Shown in pieces: positions 17,177 to 26,443 of a DNA stretch of 64,000 nucleotides. Position numbers and translations under genes: made by a program. Source of the stretch: Vibrio sp. S9_S30 (GTDB lineage Bacteria; Pseudomonadota; Gammaproteobacteria; Enterobacterales; Vibrionaceae); the NCBI RefSeq assembly GCF_014694455.1, contig NZ_JAAUWT010000008.1, forward strand, positions 62,001-126,000, written 5' to 3'. Within the stretch, counting starts at the first letter, position 1. Each line of letters begins with the position of its first letter. Below the pieces are notes generated by a model. It was not told the origin of the DNA and did not search any database. It saw nothing but the letters and a program-made list of their open reading frames with translations.

Positions 17177-17190
17177 GATTCACCCCTAAC

Positions 17191-18849
17191 CTAGTCGAAA
17201 TACTCATTGAGGTGTTTAATCCGGAATGCACTTTTTTCACATTCGGCTTTTGTCGCTTCTAGACGCTGGCTAATCGCTTGAATACTGGCCTCCATTTGGG
17301 TAGGTAATTCGGGGTCGATGAAACTGTGCGGTAAAGCGCCATGAAAATCCGATTTCACCTGAAGTAAATGATGCTCTGCGTGGGTCAGCTGCGTTAGAGC
17401 ATGGCTGGCTTTCGCACTCCACTCTTCAAACACACTGTGTTCTGGCCCATCTTTCGTCACCAACGTCACCAGCACGGAGCGATTGGCGATGTCCTTAACC
17501 ACGAGCTGCTCATCGGCATTTAAGCCAAACTTAAGCCGTCCAAGATTGGTGTTTTGGTTCACGTAACCGTAAGCATCACCACCACCATCTTTAATGATGC
17601 GCTCCAATTCCGTCATCGAGAGGTACACCCAACGAGTATTCCCTTTCTCTCCTTCCCAAACCGACATATTGCTTTGAAGGAGGGCCAATTTGACCAGCCC
17701 AGAGTCGCGCCCGACTTGATAACGCTTGGCGTTGCTGGTATCGAAGTGGTGAATTTCTTTTTTCAGCAATTTACCAGTGCTGTCCATGGAAAGATGCATC
17801 GCATATTGGCTTTCAAGCGCTTCTTGAATGTCGTCCAACTCTTCTTTGCATGTTTCTATTTGCTGGCTAATGGTGCCTTGATCAAACGCGGAATGAATGG
17901 CGAACTCGCGGACCACCTCTGTTACGATATCTCGCGAATCTGGGCTATTCCACAAACAGTCTTGAAGCAATAAAAGATCCAACGGGTTAATGGTATCGCG
18001 ACCATTGAAATACGCACTGGCTTTCAGCAACTTCACCGCTTTTTTCCAACGCCTGTCCGACACATACATGTCGGTTTCAAAAATATCGACACCTTCTTCT
18101 ACGCGCTGTTCAAGCATCGATTTCAATTGGTAGAGTTTTTCAAAACACGATTCAGATAACGAGAGCTTATCAAGCTCCTCTAACCACAAATGGTACTCAT
18201 CGTTTGTGATGGCGAGACCTTCCGGCAATTGCGCTTCTTGCGGCGTTCCTACCGTTAACATGGAACGGAAATTTTGCTTGTCTTGAATCCGGTTAACGAA
18301 CACACGAACCAACATCCGGTCGTAGAGCGCCTCTAGCCCACTGTCTTCGTCGGGCAATTCGTTGGAGGCAGAAACCAGTAACCTCATTGGTACTTTTTCG
18401 ATTTCGTTTCCGTTCTTGAACGTCTTTTCGTTCACCACCGTTAATAAGGTGTTCAATATGGCGGGGCCCGCCTTCCAAATTTCATCCAAGAAAACGACTT
18501 GCGCCGTTGGCAAATAACCTTTTGTTAAGCGAACGTACTTTCCGTTGTCTTTCAATTCCTGAATGCTAAGAGGGCCAAACACCTCTTCAGGTGTGGAAAA
18601 ACGTGTCATCAGGTATTCAAAGTAGGAACTGTTATCAAACGCTTGAATTAGGCGTTTAGCAATAAGGCTTTTTGCGATCCCTGGAGGACCGAGTAAGAAA
18701 ACACTTTCGCCGGACAATGCGGCAAGCAAGCAAAGCTTAATGGTGTGCTCTCTTTCATACACCCCATCTGACAGTGCATGCACCAGCTTATTTATGCGTT
18801 CTGAAAGCAGTGCCTTTTGAGCATGGCTGGGATGATTTGAACCTAGCAT
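17191..18849 (-). CDS. ravA: RavA, MoxR-family AAA+ ATPase
   Basis: 552 residues, about 50 longer than E. coli RavA. The MoxR AAA+ core carries Walker A GPPGIAKS (residues 54-61), Walker B VVFLDEIWK (about 117), sensor 1 SASNELP and an arginine-rich second half. The C-terminal region contains the RavA-specific LARA-like segment. It forms hexamers that bind ViaA and, in E. coli, the inducible lysine decarboxylase. GAGGTG lies before the ATG at 18849. The upstream 280 bp hold no gene and should contain the promoter. Confidence 0.94.
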   Translation of the reverse strand: MLGSNHPSHAQKALLSERINKLVHALSDGVYEREHTIKLCLLAALSGESVFLLGPPGIAKSLIAKRLIQAFDNSSYFEYLMTRFSTPEEVFGPLSIQELKDNGKYVRLTKGYLPTAQVVFLDEIWKAGPAILNTLLTVVNEKTFKNGNEIEKVPMRLLVSASNELPDEDSGLEALYDRMLVRVFVNRIQDKQNFRSMLTVGTPQEAQLPEGLAITNDEYHLWLEELDKLSLSESCFEKLYQLKSMLEQRVEEGVDIFETDMYVSDRRWKKAVKLLKASAYFNGRDTINPLDLLLLQDCLWNSPDSRDIVTEVVREFAIHSAFDQGTISQQIETCKEELDDIQEALESQYAMHLSMDSTGKLLKKEIHHFDTSNAKRYQVGRDSGLVKLALLQSNMSVWEGEKGNTRWVYLSMTELERIIKDGGGDAYGYVNQNTNLGRLKFGLNADEQLVVKDIANRSVLVTLVTKDGPEHSVFEEWSAKASHALTQLTHAEHHLLQVKSDFHGALPHSFIDPELPTQMEASIQAISQRLEATKAECEKSAFRIKHLNEYFD

Positions 18850-19129
18850 TTAGGCACCTCGATATTAGGCAACATGGTTATAAACATATTAGCATTTTTA
18901 TACATTTGTTATCATTTTGTTACAAGTAATATCTTGTTTTATTAGACTCTTATAGCAGATATACAGAAAAACTATGAAAAGGAAATCTTTGATTACATAA
19001 ATGAGGTTTTTATCAAATACACATTGATGCTTGTAATAGAAACGTCAAAAGTTGGACTTTTTTCCCTATCGGAGCTTTACAAAACAACGAACAGACAGGC
19101 AGTATCAATAAAAAAGCGATGGAAAAGCC

Positions 19130-19651
19130 ATGTCTCGCACAATCCACAGTTGGAAAAATATCGCGCTTTGCGAAGAGGATGTGCCTCTTCCTAATGGAAA
19201 TCACATCACTCATACCACCATTGTGCATCCCGGTGCCGCCGTTATACTGCCGATTCTTTCGGATGGTAGTATTTTGCTGATTAAGCAATATCGACCAGCA
19301 TTAAAAAAATGGTTGCTAGAAGTGCCCGCCGGAACCAAAGAACTCAACGAATCCCCTGCAACCTGTGCGAAAAGAGAGCTGGAAGAAGAAACCGGATACA
19401 GTGCCTCTGAATGGCACGCGTTAGGGCAAGTCACGCCACTCGCAGGGTTCTGTGATGAAATTCAACATTTATTCGTCGCAAAAAATCTTAAACAAACCAA
19501 TCGCCTCGCCTGTGATGATGATGAAGTTATTGAGCTTCTTACCTATTCTATAAGTGAAATCGAAGCCGCTATCAGACAAGGCGAACTCACTGATGCCAAA
19601 ACCATCGCCTGCATTTACAAAGCTAAATTGTGTGGGTATTTGAAGGATTAA
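19130..19651 (+). CDS. NUDIX hydrolase (ADP-ribose pyrophosphatase type)
   Basis: 173 residues with a full Nudix box: GTKELNESPATCAKRELEEE followed by TGY (G-X5-E-X7-RE-X2-EE-X-G, about residues 68-90). The layout, with a beta-rich N terminus and GAAVILPI before the box, is that of NudF/ADP-sugar pyrophosphatases, which cleave ADP-ribose to AMP and ribose 5-phosphate. The exact substrate is not provable here. It ends 5 bp before ltaE, so the two are probably co-transcribed. Confidence 0.88.
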   Translation: MSRTIHSWKNIALCEEDVPLPNGNHITHTTIVHPGAAVILPILSDGSILLIKQYRPALKKWLLEVPAGTKELNESPATCAKRELEEETGYSASEWHALGQVTPLAGFCDEIQHLFVAKNLKQTNRLACDDDEVIELLTYSISEIEAAIRQGELTDAKTIACIYKAKLCGYLKD

Positions 19652-19656
19652 ATACT

Positions 19657-20676
19657 ATGGATTTTCGTTCTGACACCGTGACATTACCTACTCCAAGCAT
19701 GAAAAAAGCCATGTCGGAAGCCCTGTTGGGCGACGATGTCTATGGGGACGACCCTACGGTCAATGAGTTAGAAGAATGGGCAGCGAAAAGACACGGCTTT
19801 GAGGCAGCCATATTTACCAGCTCTGGCACACAAGCAAACTTACTTGCCTTAATGAGCCATTGTGGCCGTGGAGACGAATACCTTTGTGGTCAACAAGCGC
19901 ACAACTACAGGTATGAAGGTGGAGGGGCGGCCGTACTAGGCTCCATTCATCCTCAACCCATAGAGAATGAACCAGACGGCACGATATGCCTAAGTAAAGC
20001 GGCGGCGGCGATCAAGCCGGATGATTTTCACTTTGCTCAGACAAGATTAATGAGCTTAGAAAACACCATTAACGGAAAAGTGCTGCCACTCAGCTATTTA
20101 GAAGAGGCGCGTGCGTTTACACGCCAGCATGGATTACAACTCCATCTTGATGGTGCTCGTGTTTACAATGCCGCGGTTGCTTTGGATGTGGATATACTGG
20201 AAATAGCCAAGCACTTTGATTCCATGACCATTTGCCTATCTAAGGGGTTGTCTGCACCGATTGGTTCACTCCTCCTCGGTGATAAGACATTGATCAATAA
20301 AGCGCGTCGTATTCGAAAGATGCTTGGTGGCGCAATGCGACAAGTCGGTATGCTCGCTGCCGCTGGGAAACTGGCCATGACAGAGCAAGTCGAGCAACTC
20401 AAATTGGATCATAAGCATGCGAAACAGTTGGCATTAAATTTGGCCGCCATTCCCGGATTTCATGTAAAGCCGGAATTAGTCCAAACCAATATTGTGTTTG
20501 CAAAACTGGATGAGCATATTGATATCGCTAACATTGCGAACAAGCTCAAAGAGCACGGGATCACAATAAGCCCTAGCAACCCTATTCGATTTGTGACTCA
20601 CAAAGATGTGTCTTCACAAGATGTTGAAACGCTCACAAACCGCATTGCCGAACTGATCAACACACCCCAAGCTTGA
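19657..20676 (+). CDS. ltaE: Low-specificity L-threonine aldolase
   Basis: PLP enzyme splitting L-threonine or L-allo-threonine to glycine and acetaldehyde. 339 residues beginning MDFRSDTVTLPTPSM, the typical family start. PLP lysine in LSKGLSAPIGSLL near residue 200, with LHLDGARVYNA upstream carrying the PLP-binding aspartate. The ATG at 19657 is chosen over one 27 bp upstream because GAAGGA lies 10 bases before it and the family starts there. Followed after 25 bp by a 19-bp tandem-repeat array and then a terminator. Confidence 0.94.
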   Translation: MDFRSDTVTLPTPSMKKAMSEALLGDDVYGDDPTVNELEEWAAKRHGFEAAIFTSSGTQANLLALMSHCGRGDEYLCGQQAHNYRYEGGGAAVLGSIHPQPIENEPDGTICLSKAAAAIKPDDFHFAQTRLMSLENTINGKVLPLSYLEEARAFTRQHGLQLHLDGARVYNAAVALDVDILEIAKHFDSMTICLSKGLSAPIGSLLLGDKTLINKARRIRKMLGGAMRQVGMLAAAGKLAMTEQVEQLKLDHKHAKQLALNLAAIPGFHVKPELVQTNIVFAKLDEHIDIANIANKLKEHGITISPSNPIRFVTHKDVSSQDVETLTNRIAELINTPQA

Positions 20677-20701
20677 GCAAATTTGATCGTTTCGATCATG
20701 T

Positions 20702-20835
20702 TTTAGGATTCCGACCGTGCTTTAGAAACTCGACCAAGCTTTAGAAACCCGAGTGTGTTTTAGAAGTTCGACTTAGCTTTAGAAACCCGAATGTGCTTTA
20801 GAAATTCGAACGCTGTTTTTGTATTTCGATTGCGG
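20702..20835. repeat. 19-bp tandem repeat array downstream of ltaE
   Basis: Six degenerate 19-bp units start at 20702, 20721, 20740, 20759, 20778 and 20797, plus a worn seventh. The shared core is TTTAGAAAYYCGA; the last 5-6 bases of each unit vary. The unit length is not a multiple of three and there is no ORF. Confidence 0.9.
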
Positions 20836-20852
20836 TGTTGATATTAAAGAAA

Positions 20853-20878
20853 AAAGGGAAGCGCGTACTCTTCCCTTT
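20853..20878 (-). terminator. Terminator, bidirectional
   Basis: Stem AAAGGGAAG / CTTCCCTTT with an 8-base loop, flanked on the minus strand by T6. It ends the phosphodiesterase gene on the minus strand and can also stop transcripts from ltaE. Confidence 0.85.
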
Positions 20879-20929
20879 ACCGACATTGACCTTTCAGTGC
20901 AGACCGAACCTTCCAGTCATCACGACAAA

Positions 20930-22141
20930 TTACAGGTTCATGCAATTCGCATAGTATGTTGTGGTGGCAGGCCAATCTGAAAACACGCCCAATACGCCAA
21001 CGTCTTTCGCTAACACATCCAACAACACCATGGTGTCGCCATCATTGTTGATTGCGTCTTTAATTGATTGGTAGTACCAACCTCCACCACTCTCTAGTGG
21101 CCCTGAGCGCTCAAGCGTCCAAGTAATGATGTCCAAGCCGGCTTTTTTAGCCAATGTTGAGTATTCAGACGGCACAATTTTTCCAGCGGAATCCAGTGTC
21201 ACTAAAGCGTACATGGGCGGTGCAATAATGTTCACCCCTAAAGCCACCAGATCTTTCATGCCTTGTAGTGTCGGTTTGAAATTCTCATCATTGTAAACGC
21301 GGTCATCCAAATACACCGCTTGCTTACCGAATTCTGGGTTGTTCTGAATCCAGTATTTCACGTCATCAAGGTTAAACGATTGGGCAAAGACATCGCTTGC
21401 GGGAACACCGGCTGTGCGGTATTCACTCACCATTTTCTGTGCGTACATTTCTTGAGTAAAGCCATTGTACGGCATGTCAACCGCCGGAGATTTTAGCTCA
21501 GGCGTCATCTTTACCCCGTATTTTTTAAACAACGCGATACTTTCGGCATGAGTCAACAATGTGCCTTTACTGGAATACAAGTCGGTCCTCCAGTCAGCGG
21601 TGCCCTTCATGTACTCTTCAACAGTGGTCGCCATAACATTCGCGCCGTCCATTTTTCCTTTTAAGCGTTTGAATTCTGCCAACGTGAAATCGGAGGTACG
21701 GCACTCTGCTTTCGCTTCTTCCCCCGTTGAGGGATTCGCGGGTTGGAAAGGTACCGTGCATTTGGCGGCTAAATCAGGGTATGCCAGTACATCGGTAGTG
21801 GTGTGCAAATCACTTTGTGAGTGACGGCATACCAGCTCTTTATCTTTGGTAAAAGTAACATCGCATTCCAGTATCCCTGCCCCCATTTGAATAGCAGCAA
21901 GATAGGATTCTTTGGTGTGTTCAGGAAACTGCAATGGCGCACCGCGGTGACCAATTGAGAAGTCGCTGCGATAAAATGGACCTGAGCTGCATTTTTCTAA
22001 CTTACGCTTAAGCGCACTGCTGTCCATGTCCTCGATTAAATAGGAAGGGCGAGGTCCAAGTTGTACGGCTTCATATGCCATGGCAATAACGGACGGACTC
22101 AGCAATATCACTGCTGTCATTGCCTTAAGTAAACGCTTCAT
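20930..22141 (-). CDS. Periplasmic glycerophosphodiester phosphodiesterase family protein
   Basis: 403 residues. Residues 1-22 are a signal peptide (ending SVIAMA). The GDPD catalytic core starts with [15 protein letters not shown] near residue 63, which contains the catalytic histidine and arginine, continues with [14 protein letters not shown], which contributes metal ligands, and has CRHSQ with the second histidine. Family members cleave glycerophosphodiesters to glycerol 3-phosphate and an alcohol. It is longer than GlpQ (358) because of insertions in the middle, and is closer to larger secreted GDPD proteins. It is not next to a glpT gene. Confidence 0.87.
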   Translation of the reverse strand: MKRLLKAMTAVILLSPSVIAMAYEAVQLGPRPSYLIEDMDSSALKRKLEKCSSGPFYRSDFSIGHRGAPLQFPEHTKESYLAAIQMGAGILECDVTFTKDKELVCRHSQSDLHTTTDVLAYPDLAAKCTVPFQPANPSTGEEAKAECRTSDFTLAEFKRLKGKMDGANVMATTVEEYMKGTADWRTDLYSSKGTLLTHAESIALFKKYGVKMTPELKSPAVDMPYNGFTQEMYAQKMVSEYRTAGVPASDVFAQSFNLDDVKYWIQNNPEFGKQAVYLDDRVYNDENFKPTLQGMKDLVALGVNIIAPPMYALVTLDSAGKIVPSEYSTLAKKAGLDIITWTLERSGPLESGGGWYYQSIKDAINNDGDTMVLLDVLAKDVGVLGVFSDWPATTTYYANCMNL

Positions 22142-22650
22142 TTAGTGACTCCTGTCAGCTGCTTTTATTCTGAAGTAGACACGTTAATGACCTAAAATGA
22201 CAAACGAGTGAATAACTTATGGCACTTTTGTTTAGCTGATAAGATTCTCAATATATGATTTCCTCCCCCCTCCCCCACACACACAAGACGCCAAAGAGTA
22301 AACCTTCACAAATATCGATTAATTCGTACTCATTTCACCGCCCTGCTCAGACAGTAATTTGGCGCGTCAAGACAAAAGAACCAACGGACATCGAAAGTAA
22401 CATGTCTCTATCGACATAGAATCAGATGAGGTCACCTGTTATTCAGTGATTGATCTGTTTATGTGGATGGAAATACCTATACCCAAGTAACCTCAAACTT
22501 AGGATGCAGAGCCTCATTTTATGATTCGGCTTAAGGAAAAGAACGCTGTGGAATGGTCGTCTTTTCTCAGTTCTTTGACGAAAAATTGGAACAGACGATG
22601 AGATCCAAAGGGCGAGGTTACTTGGGTATATAAAATGACACGGAGGTCAT
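22142..22650. other. Intergenic region with an ERIC-like element
   Basis: About 510 bp between divergent genes. It holds a pyrimidine-rich CTCCCCCCTCCCCC tract near 22262 and a 152-bp inverted-repeat element ending 20 bp before the FadL-type gene. No gene was recognised. Confidence 0.6.
22479..22630. repeat. ERIC-like/miniature inverted-repeat element
   Basis: Perfect 17-bp terminal inverted repeats TATACCCAAGTAACCTC (22479-22495) and GAGGTTACTTGGGTATA (22614-22630) enclose about 118 bp of less symmetrical DNA. Elements with TATACCCAAGTAACC ends are common in Vibrio genomes. No transposase is encoded. Confidence 0.75.
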
Positions 22651-23919
22651 ATGTTAAAAGCAAATCCCCTGAGATCCACCCCCCTGAAGGCATCACTCAT
22701 TATTGTCGCTGTTCTGGGTTCTGGCGGTGCCCATGCAGCGGGCTATCAAATTGCGTTCGATTCCGTCAGCGGCTTAGGTAGAGCCTACGCAGGTGATGCC
22801 GCCATTGGTGACAATGCGACGGCTATGGGAAGAAACCCAGCTACAATGGCATTATTCGAACAAGCGCAATTTTCAGGTTCACTGATTTACTTCGACGCGG
22901 CGATCGATGTCGTTGGTTCGAGCAGTGCGCAATCGTCCAGCGATATTGTTCCTTCACAAATGATTCCTGCGAGTTACTACGTTCGACCAATCAACGATCA
23001 ATGGGCGTTTGGTATTGGTTTATATTCCAATTATGGATTAGGCACCGATCTAAAAGACACGTTTCAGTCGGGAGATGTTGCTGGCGATACCTCGATTAAG
23101 TCTGTCAATCTCAACCCTGCTATTTCATACAGAGTCAACGACATGTTCAGCGTAGGGGCTGGGATCAGTTATATCTATGCGATGGGCAAGGCGACGCGCT
23201 TTTTAGGAGGCGGCGCACCTTCTTTTGACAAGCAGAGCACAGACAAGCTGCTCAGTTGGGAAGGCGATGGCGGCACCTTCGGGTGGAACATCGGAGCTCT
23301 TATTGAGTTAGATGAAAGTACGCGATTTGGCCTGTCTTATCGTGCCAGCTCTACGCCAAAGCTGAAAGGCGACTTTACTGACTATAAACCGCTTGTTGTT
23401 GCCATTCCTGGCGGTGGAACCGCACCCAGCACCGCTGCCGTGCCGTTGCCAGCGACTTTCGAGTTTTCTGGCTATCACGATTTAAATACCGCTTTCGCCA
23501 TTCATTACAGTGCCTTGTGGACAAACTGGAGCGAATACACCGAATTCAAAGCAACGGGTAATAAGTGTACGGTTGATTCAGGCACCTGTTTCTTAAAAAG
23601 GGAAAACTATAACGACAGCTGGCGCTGGGCAATAGGGGCAACCTACCAATTGGATCCTTCAATGACGCTTCGAGCTGGGTTGGCGCTCGATGAAAAAGCA
23701 GGAGACACCACCTTAAGCATTCCGGATCAAACTGCCATTTGGTACACCGCAGGTATGGCATACCAATACTCGGAAGATTGGTCTTTTGATTTCGGGCTCG
23801 CTTACATGGATCGTTCAAGGGAACAATTCACGGAAAGCAGTTTCTTTGCAAGTAACCACAACTATGAAGTGAAAGGGAATTTGGTCATTGTTGGCATACA
23901 AGCGAACTATACGTTCTAG
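22651..23919 (+). CDS. FadL/OmpP1-type outer membrane transport protein
   Basis: 422 residues. A signal peptide (about 1-29, ending GGAHA) precedes AGYQIAFDSVSGLGRAYAG, the FadL-family N-terminal hatch with the NPA motif (GRNPATMA). The rest is amphipathic beta-strand to a C-terminal aromatic residue (QANYTF), as expected for a 14-stranded barrel. FadL proteins take up long-chain fatty acids and other hydrophobic compounds. CGGAGGT stands just before the ATG, and the upstream region ends in an ERIC-like element whose right end is 20 bp from the start. Confidence 0.9.
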   Translation: MLKANPLRSTPLKASLIIVAVLGSGGAHAAGYQIAFDSVSGLGRAYAGDAAIGDNATAMGRNPATMALFEQAQFSGSLIYFDAAIDVVGSSSAQSSSDIVPSQMIPASYYVRPINDQWAFGIGLYSNYGLGTDLKDTFQSGDVAGDTSIKSVNLNPAISYRVNDMFSVGAGISYIYAMGKATRFLGGGAPSFDKQSTDKLLSWEGDGGTFGWNIGALIELDESTRFGLSYRASSTPKLKGDFTDYKPLVVAIPGGGTAPSTAAVPLPATFEFSGYHDLNTAFAIHYSALWTNWSEYTEFKATGNKCTVDSGTCFLKRENYNDSWRWAIGATYQLDPSMTLRAGLALDEKAGDTTLSIPDQTAIWYTAGMAYQYSEDWSFDFGLAYMDRSREQFTESSFFASNHNYEVKGNLVIVGIQANYTF

Positions 23920-24010
23920 AGCAATAAGCGGTATTCGCTGGATTCACGCTCACTTAAGATAAAACGCACTGATGCCTTCTCTTTAAGGTCTGTTTACTTT
24001 CTTAGCTTCA

Positions 24011-24070
24011 TCGCCATTTCATTGATGGAGCCACTATTTTATTAATAAATCTATTATTTCATTAATAAAG
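24011..24070. repeat. Three 20-bp tandem repeats
   Basis: Units starting at 24011, 24031 and 24051 (CTATTATTTCATTAATAAAG type), in the 175 bp between the convergent FadL-type and helicase genes. Confidence 0.7.
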
Positions 24071-24093
24071 CTACTAGTAAGAGAGAATCAGAC

Positions 24094-25344
24094 CTATTTT
24101 TTCGCTTTACCGCGACCTTTGTGAATGTTCATTTTTGCTTTCATCTTGCGTTTTTCAGCACTTCGACTTTGACGTTTTCTCGGTTTGTCTTCTGGTAGCT
24201 CTTCAACCAAGCTAGGTTCAAAACCCGCTAACCATTCCTGAGGCAAACGCTGATCCAACAAATTTTCAATAGCCTTGAGTAAATATTCTTCATCTCTGCT
24301 CATCAGAGAAACCGCAAAGCCCTCACTACCCGCACGCCCCGTTCGACCGATTCGGTGAATGTAGTCTTCCGCTTTATATGGCATATCAAAGTTGACGACT
24401 TGCTCTAGCTGATGAATATCCAGGCCTCTGGCAGCAACATCTGTCGCAATCAGTGCTCTCACTTTTCCCGACTTAAAGTCATCCAGTGCCTTTTGCCTAG
24501 CGCCTTGGCTTTTGTCTCCATTAATGGACGCCGCTTTGATTCCATCCAATTTGAGTTCTTTCACTAACGAGTCTGATCCCTCGCGGGTTTTAGTAAATAC
24601 CAACACTTGTTGCCAATTTCGTGATCCAATCAAATAAGCCAAGAGCTCGGCTTTACGCTTTTTGTCGACTGGATACACCATTTGTTTGACGGTTTCAGCC
24701 GTTGAATTGCTTGGCGTAACTTGAACCTCTTCTGGGTCAGTCAGAATCTTGTAAGCGACTTTCTTGACGTTTCCTGCAAACGTCGCAGAGAAGAACAACG
24801 TTTGGCGCGCATCATTCAGCTTGCGAAGTATGCGTTGAATATCAGGCATGAAGCCCATGTCCAACATACGATCGGCTTCATCCAACACCAGCACTTCCGT
24901 TTCTGTCAGCTGAATGTTTTTGGTAAACACATGATCAAGCAGCCTTCCTGGAGTGGCGACTAAAATGTCTACCCCACCTTTTACACTCTTCGTTTGCACG
25001 TTCATGCTCGTACCGCCATAAACCGCAAGGATTTTTATGTCGAGCCCTTCTGCGTAATCTATCAGGTTGTCAAACACTTGCTGCGCGAGTTCTCGAGTTG
25101 GCACCAGCACCAACCCACGTACGAGTTTGTCTTTCCGTGGTTTAGGGCTTTCGATGAGGCGCTGAATGATGGGTAAACCATAAGCGGCGGTTTTTCCGGT
25201 TCCTGTCTGCGCCCCTGCCAGTACATCTTTCCCTTGAAGAACAAGCGGAATAGCGCGTTCTTGGACAGGGGTTGCTTCTTTGAAATTCAGTTTAGAAAGG
25301 CGGGAAAGAATGGCTGGCTGTAAGCCGAGTTGTTCGAAAGACAT
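24094..25344 (-). CDS. DEAD-box ATP-dependent RNA helicase, RhlE family
   Basis: 416 residues with all core motifs: TPVQERAIP, Walker A AQTGTGKT (about 45-52), PTRELAQQ, TPGRLLD, DEAD (about 152), SAT, and ATDVAARGLD and HRIGRTGRAG in the second RecA domain. The C-terminal tail is short and very basic (PRKRQSRSAEKRKMKAKM). It is closer to E. coli RhlE in the core (MSFEQLGL start) than the copy at 4390-5676. Role: ATP-dependent remodelling of structured RNA, probably in ribosome maturation. A promoter-like box shared with the other helicase gene lies 40-70 bp upstream. Confidence 0.94.
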   Translation of the reverse strand: MSFEQLGLQPAILSRLSKLNFKEATPVQERAIPLVLQGKDVLAGAQTGTGKTAAYGLPIIQRLIESPKPRKDKLVRGLVLVPTRELAQQVFDNLIDYAEGLDIKILAVYGGTSMNVQTKSVKGGVDILVATPGRLLDHVFTKNIQLTETEVLVLDEADRMLDMGFMPDIQRILRKLNDARQTLFFSATFAGNVKKVAYKILTDPEEVQVTPSNSTAETVKQMVYPVDKKRKAELLAYLIGSRNWQQVLVFTKTREGSDSLVKELKLDGIKAASINGDKSQGARQKALDDFKSGKVRALIATDVAARGLDIHQLEQVVNFDMPYKAEDYIHRIGRTGRAGSEGFAVSLMSRDEEYLLKAIENLLDQRLPQEWLAGFEPSLVEELPEDKPRKRQSRSAEKRKMKAKMNIHKGRGKAKK

Positions 25345-25383
25345 GATTCACAAATCCGGGAGCTGTAACAGGAAGCGCGGATT

Positions 25384-25412
25384 GTATACCCAAACTGCCT
25401 AAAGATGCTAGG
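25384..25412 (-). promoter_or_regulatory. Promoter-like box of the second helicase gene
   Basis: On the minus strand CCTAGCA, a spacer containing CTTTAGGC, then TTTGGGTATACAAT. CTAGCA is at 17-bp spacing from TATACA. Very similar to the box upstream of the first helicase gene. Confidence 0.5.
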
Positions 25413-25424
25413 ACGAACAAGGTG

Positions 25425-26012
25425 TCACAGTTGGTTAAAAAATTGTTTTGATTGTGCCAGAACATCGGGATACAAAGTATCGAATGCCTCAATAAGCGGT
25501 TCATAATGCTGACTAAGCACTTCTGAGCACAAACTCAATTTTTCTAATCTTGGGCGGCGCATTGCGATTCGTGATAAAGCAAATTGAATATTTTCGAGCT
25601 CGACATAGGACTCCATCCATCGTCCTTCCCACAGATGAGAAGACAGGGTGACATAGCGTGAAGGTAGAACATCAGGCGAGTTTCGCTGAATTAACAGCTC
25701 CGAGCTTGAACAAAATTGTTGGAGTGACTGGTTATGATGCTCTGCCCATCGGTTAGCAAGGCAATGATCCCAAAACATATCCAGCGCTATGGGGTAATAC
25801 CGTCGCAATTCTTTAGGGAAAAGGGGTTTTAGAGATGTCACCAAGCGATGGGTGTCTGTGTAGGAGTCAACAAATCGATGAAGCTTAATACCATCAACAA
25901 TATCTTTGTGATACCGCCCTTCAGGAGACCCTTTCACAAAGTCCCCTAATAAGTTTCCTAATAAACTGCTTTTGCAATGGTCGGCAATATGAAGATGAGC
26001 AAGGTAATTCAT
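25425..26012 (-). CDS. acpH: Acyl carrier protein phosphodiesterase
   Basis: Removes the 4'-phosphopantetheine arm from holo-ACP. About 195 residues aligned from memory along the whole length with E. coli AcpH: MNYLAHLHIADHC start, SLLGNLLGDFVKG, GIKLHRFVD, ALDMFWDHCLANRW and a C-terminal MRRPRLEKL. The histidine/aspartate pairs HRFVD and WDH fit its HD-like metal site. The ATG at 26012 matches the family start; a frame beginning at 26072 would overlap the short ORF upstream. Ribosome binding site weak, so translation may depend on that ORF. Confidence 0.9.
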   Translation of the reverse strand: MNYLAHLHIADHCKSSLLGNLLGDFVKGSPEGRYHKDIVDGIKLHRFVDSYTDTHRLVTSLKPLFPKELRRYYPIALDMFWDHCLANRWAEHHNQSLQQFCSSSELLIQRNSPDVLPSRYVTLSSHLWEGRWMESYVELENIQFALSRIAMRRPRLEKLSLCSEVLSQHYEPLIEAFDTLYPDVLAQSKQFFNQL

Positions 26013-26037
26013 GTGTAGCAAGCACGGTACTGAGTGA

Positions 26038-26148
26038 TCAGCATTCGTCTTCGGGCAGTCCTTCTGGCACATAGTTTGATAGGTTTAGCCCAATCTCCAT
26101 CGCATCAAGAAGCTCAAGGTTCTCTTCATCATTATGTTCTTCAATCAT
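26038..26148 (-). CDS. Short acidic protein upstream of acpH
   Basis: 36 codons, MIEEHNDEENLELLDAMEIG..., ending PEGLPEDEC. GGAG lies 8 bases before the ATG, a stronger site than that of acpH, whose start is 25 bp after this stop. The protein is strongly acidic (12 or more Glu/Asp) with one helical stretch. It was found in a region overlapped by the longer, less likely acpH frame. It may be a leader that couples translation or a small protein in its own right. No family is recognised. Confidence 0.6.
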   Translation of the reverse strand: MIEEHNDEENLELLDAMEIGLNLSNYVPEGLPEDEC

Positions 26149-26289
26149 GCTCTTTTCTCCGAATGGGCATTTTGGTGTACCCGCTTTCAATTTAGCTATA
26201 TATCAATAGACCGGAAATTCCTATCAAAATTCGTTGCCGCATCATTGAAATGTTGACTCGCCTCCAGAAAACATCGCCACTCACACCAA

Positions 26290-26307
26290 TGTAAAAAAAA
26301 GTGTACA
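26290..26307 (+). promoter_or_regulatory. TyrR box (strong type) upstream of tyrP
   Basis: TGTAAA-N6-TGTACA, one mismatch from the TyrR consensus TGTAAA-N6-TTTACA. Centre at 26298.5. Confidence 0.6.
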
Positions 26308-26312
26308 TATGA

Positions 26313-26330
26313 AGTTTATTTTAGTTTACA
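26313..26330 (+). promoter_or_regulatory. Possible second (weak) TyrR box
   Basis: AGTTTA-N6-TTTACA; only the right half is a good match. Its centre is 23 bp from the first box, the spacing of adjacent strong and weak TyrR boxes in the E. coli tyrP promoter. Confidence 0.4.
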
Positions 26331-26443
26331 AGCATATTTGTATCGTTTATTCCGTTCTGGCACATTCCTAAAATCGTACTAAGTTGATTTCTTTCATTTC
26401 TGACTGATCAACTTACCCTTAAAACTCAAAGTCGTAAAAAATA

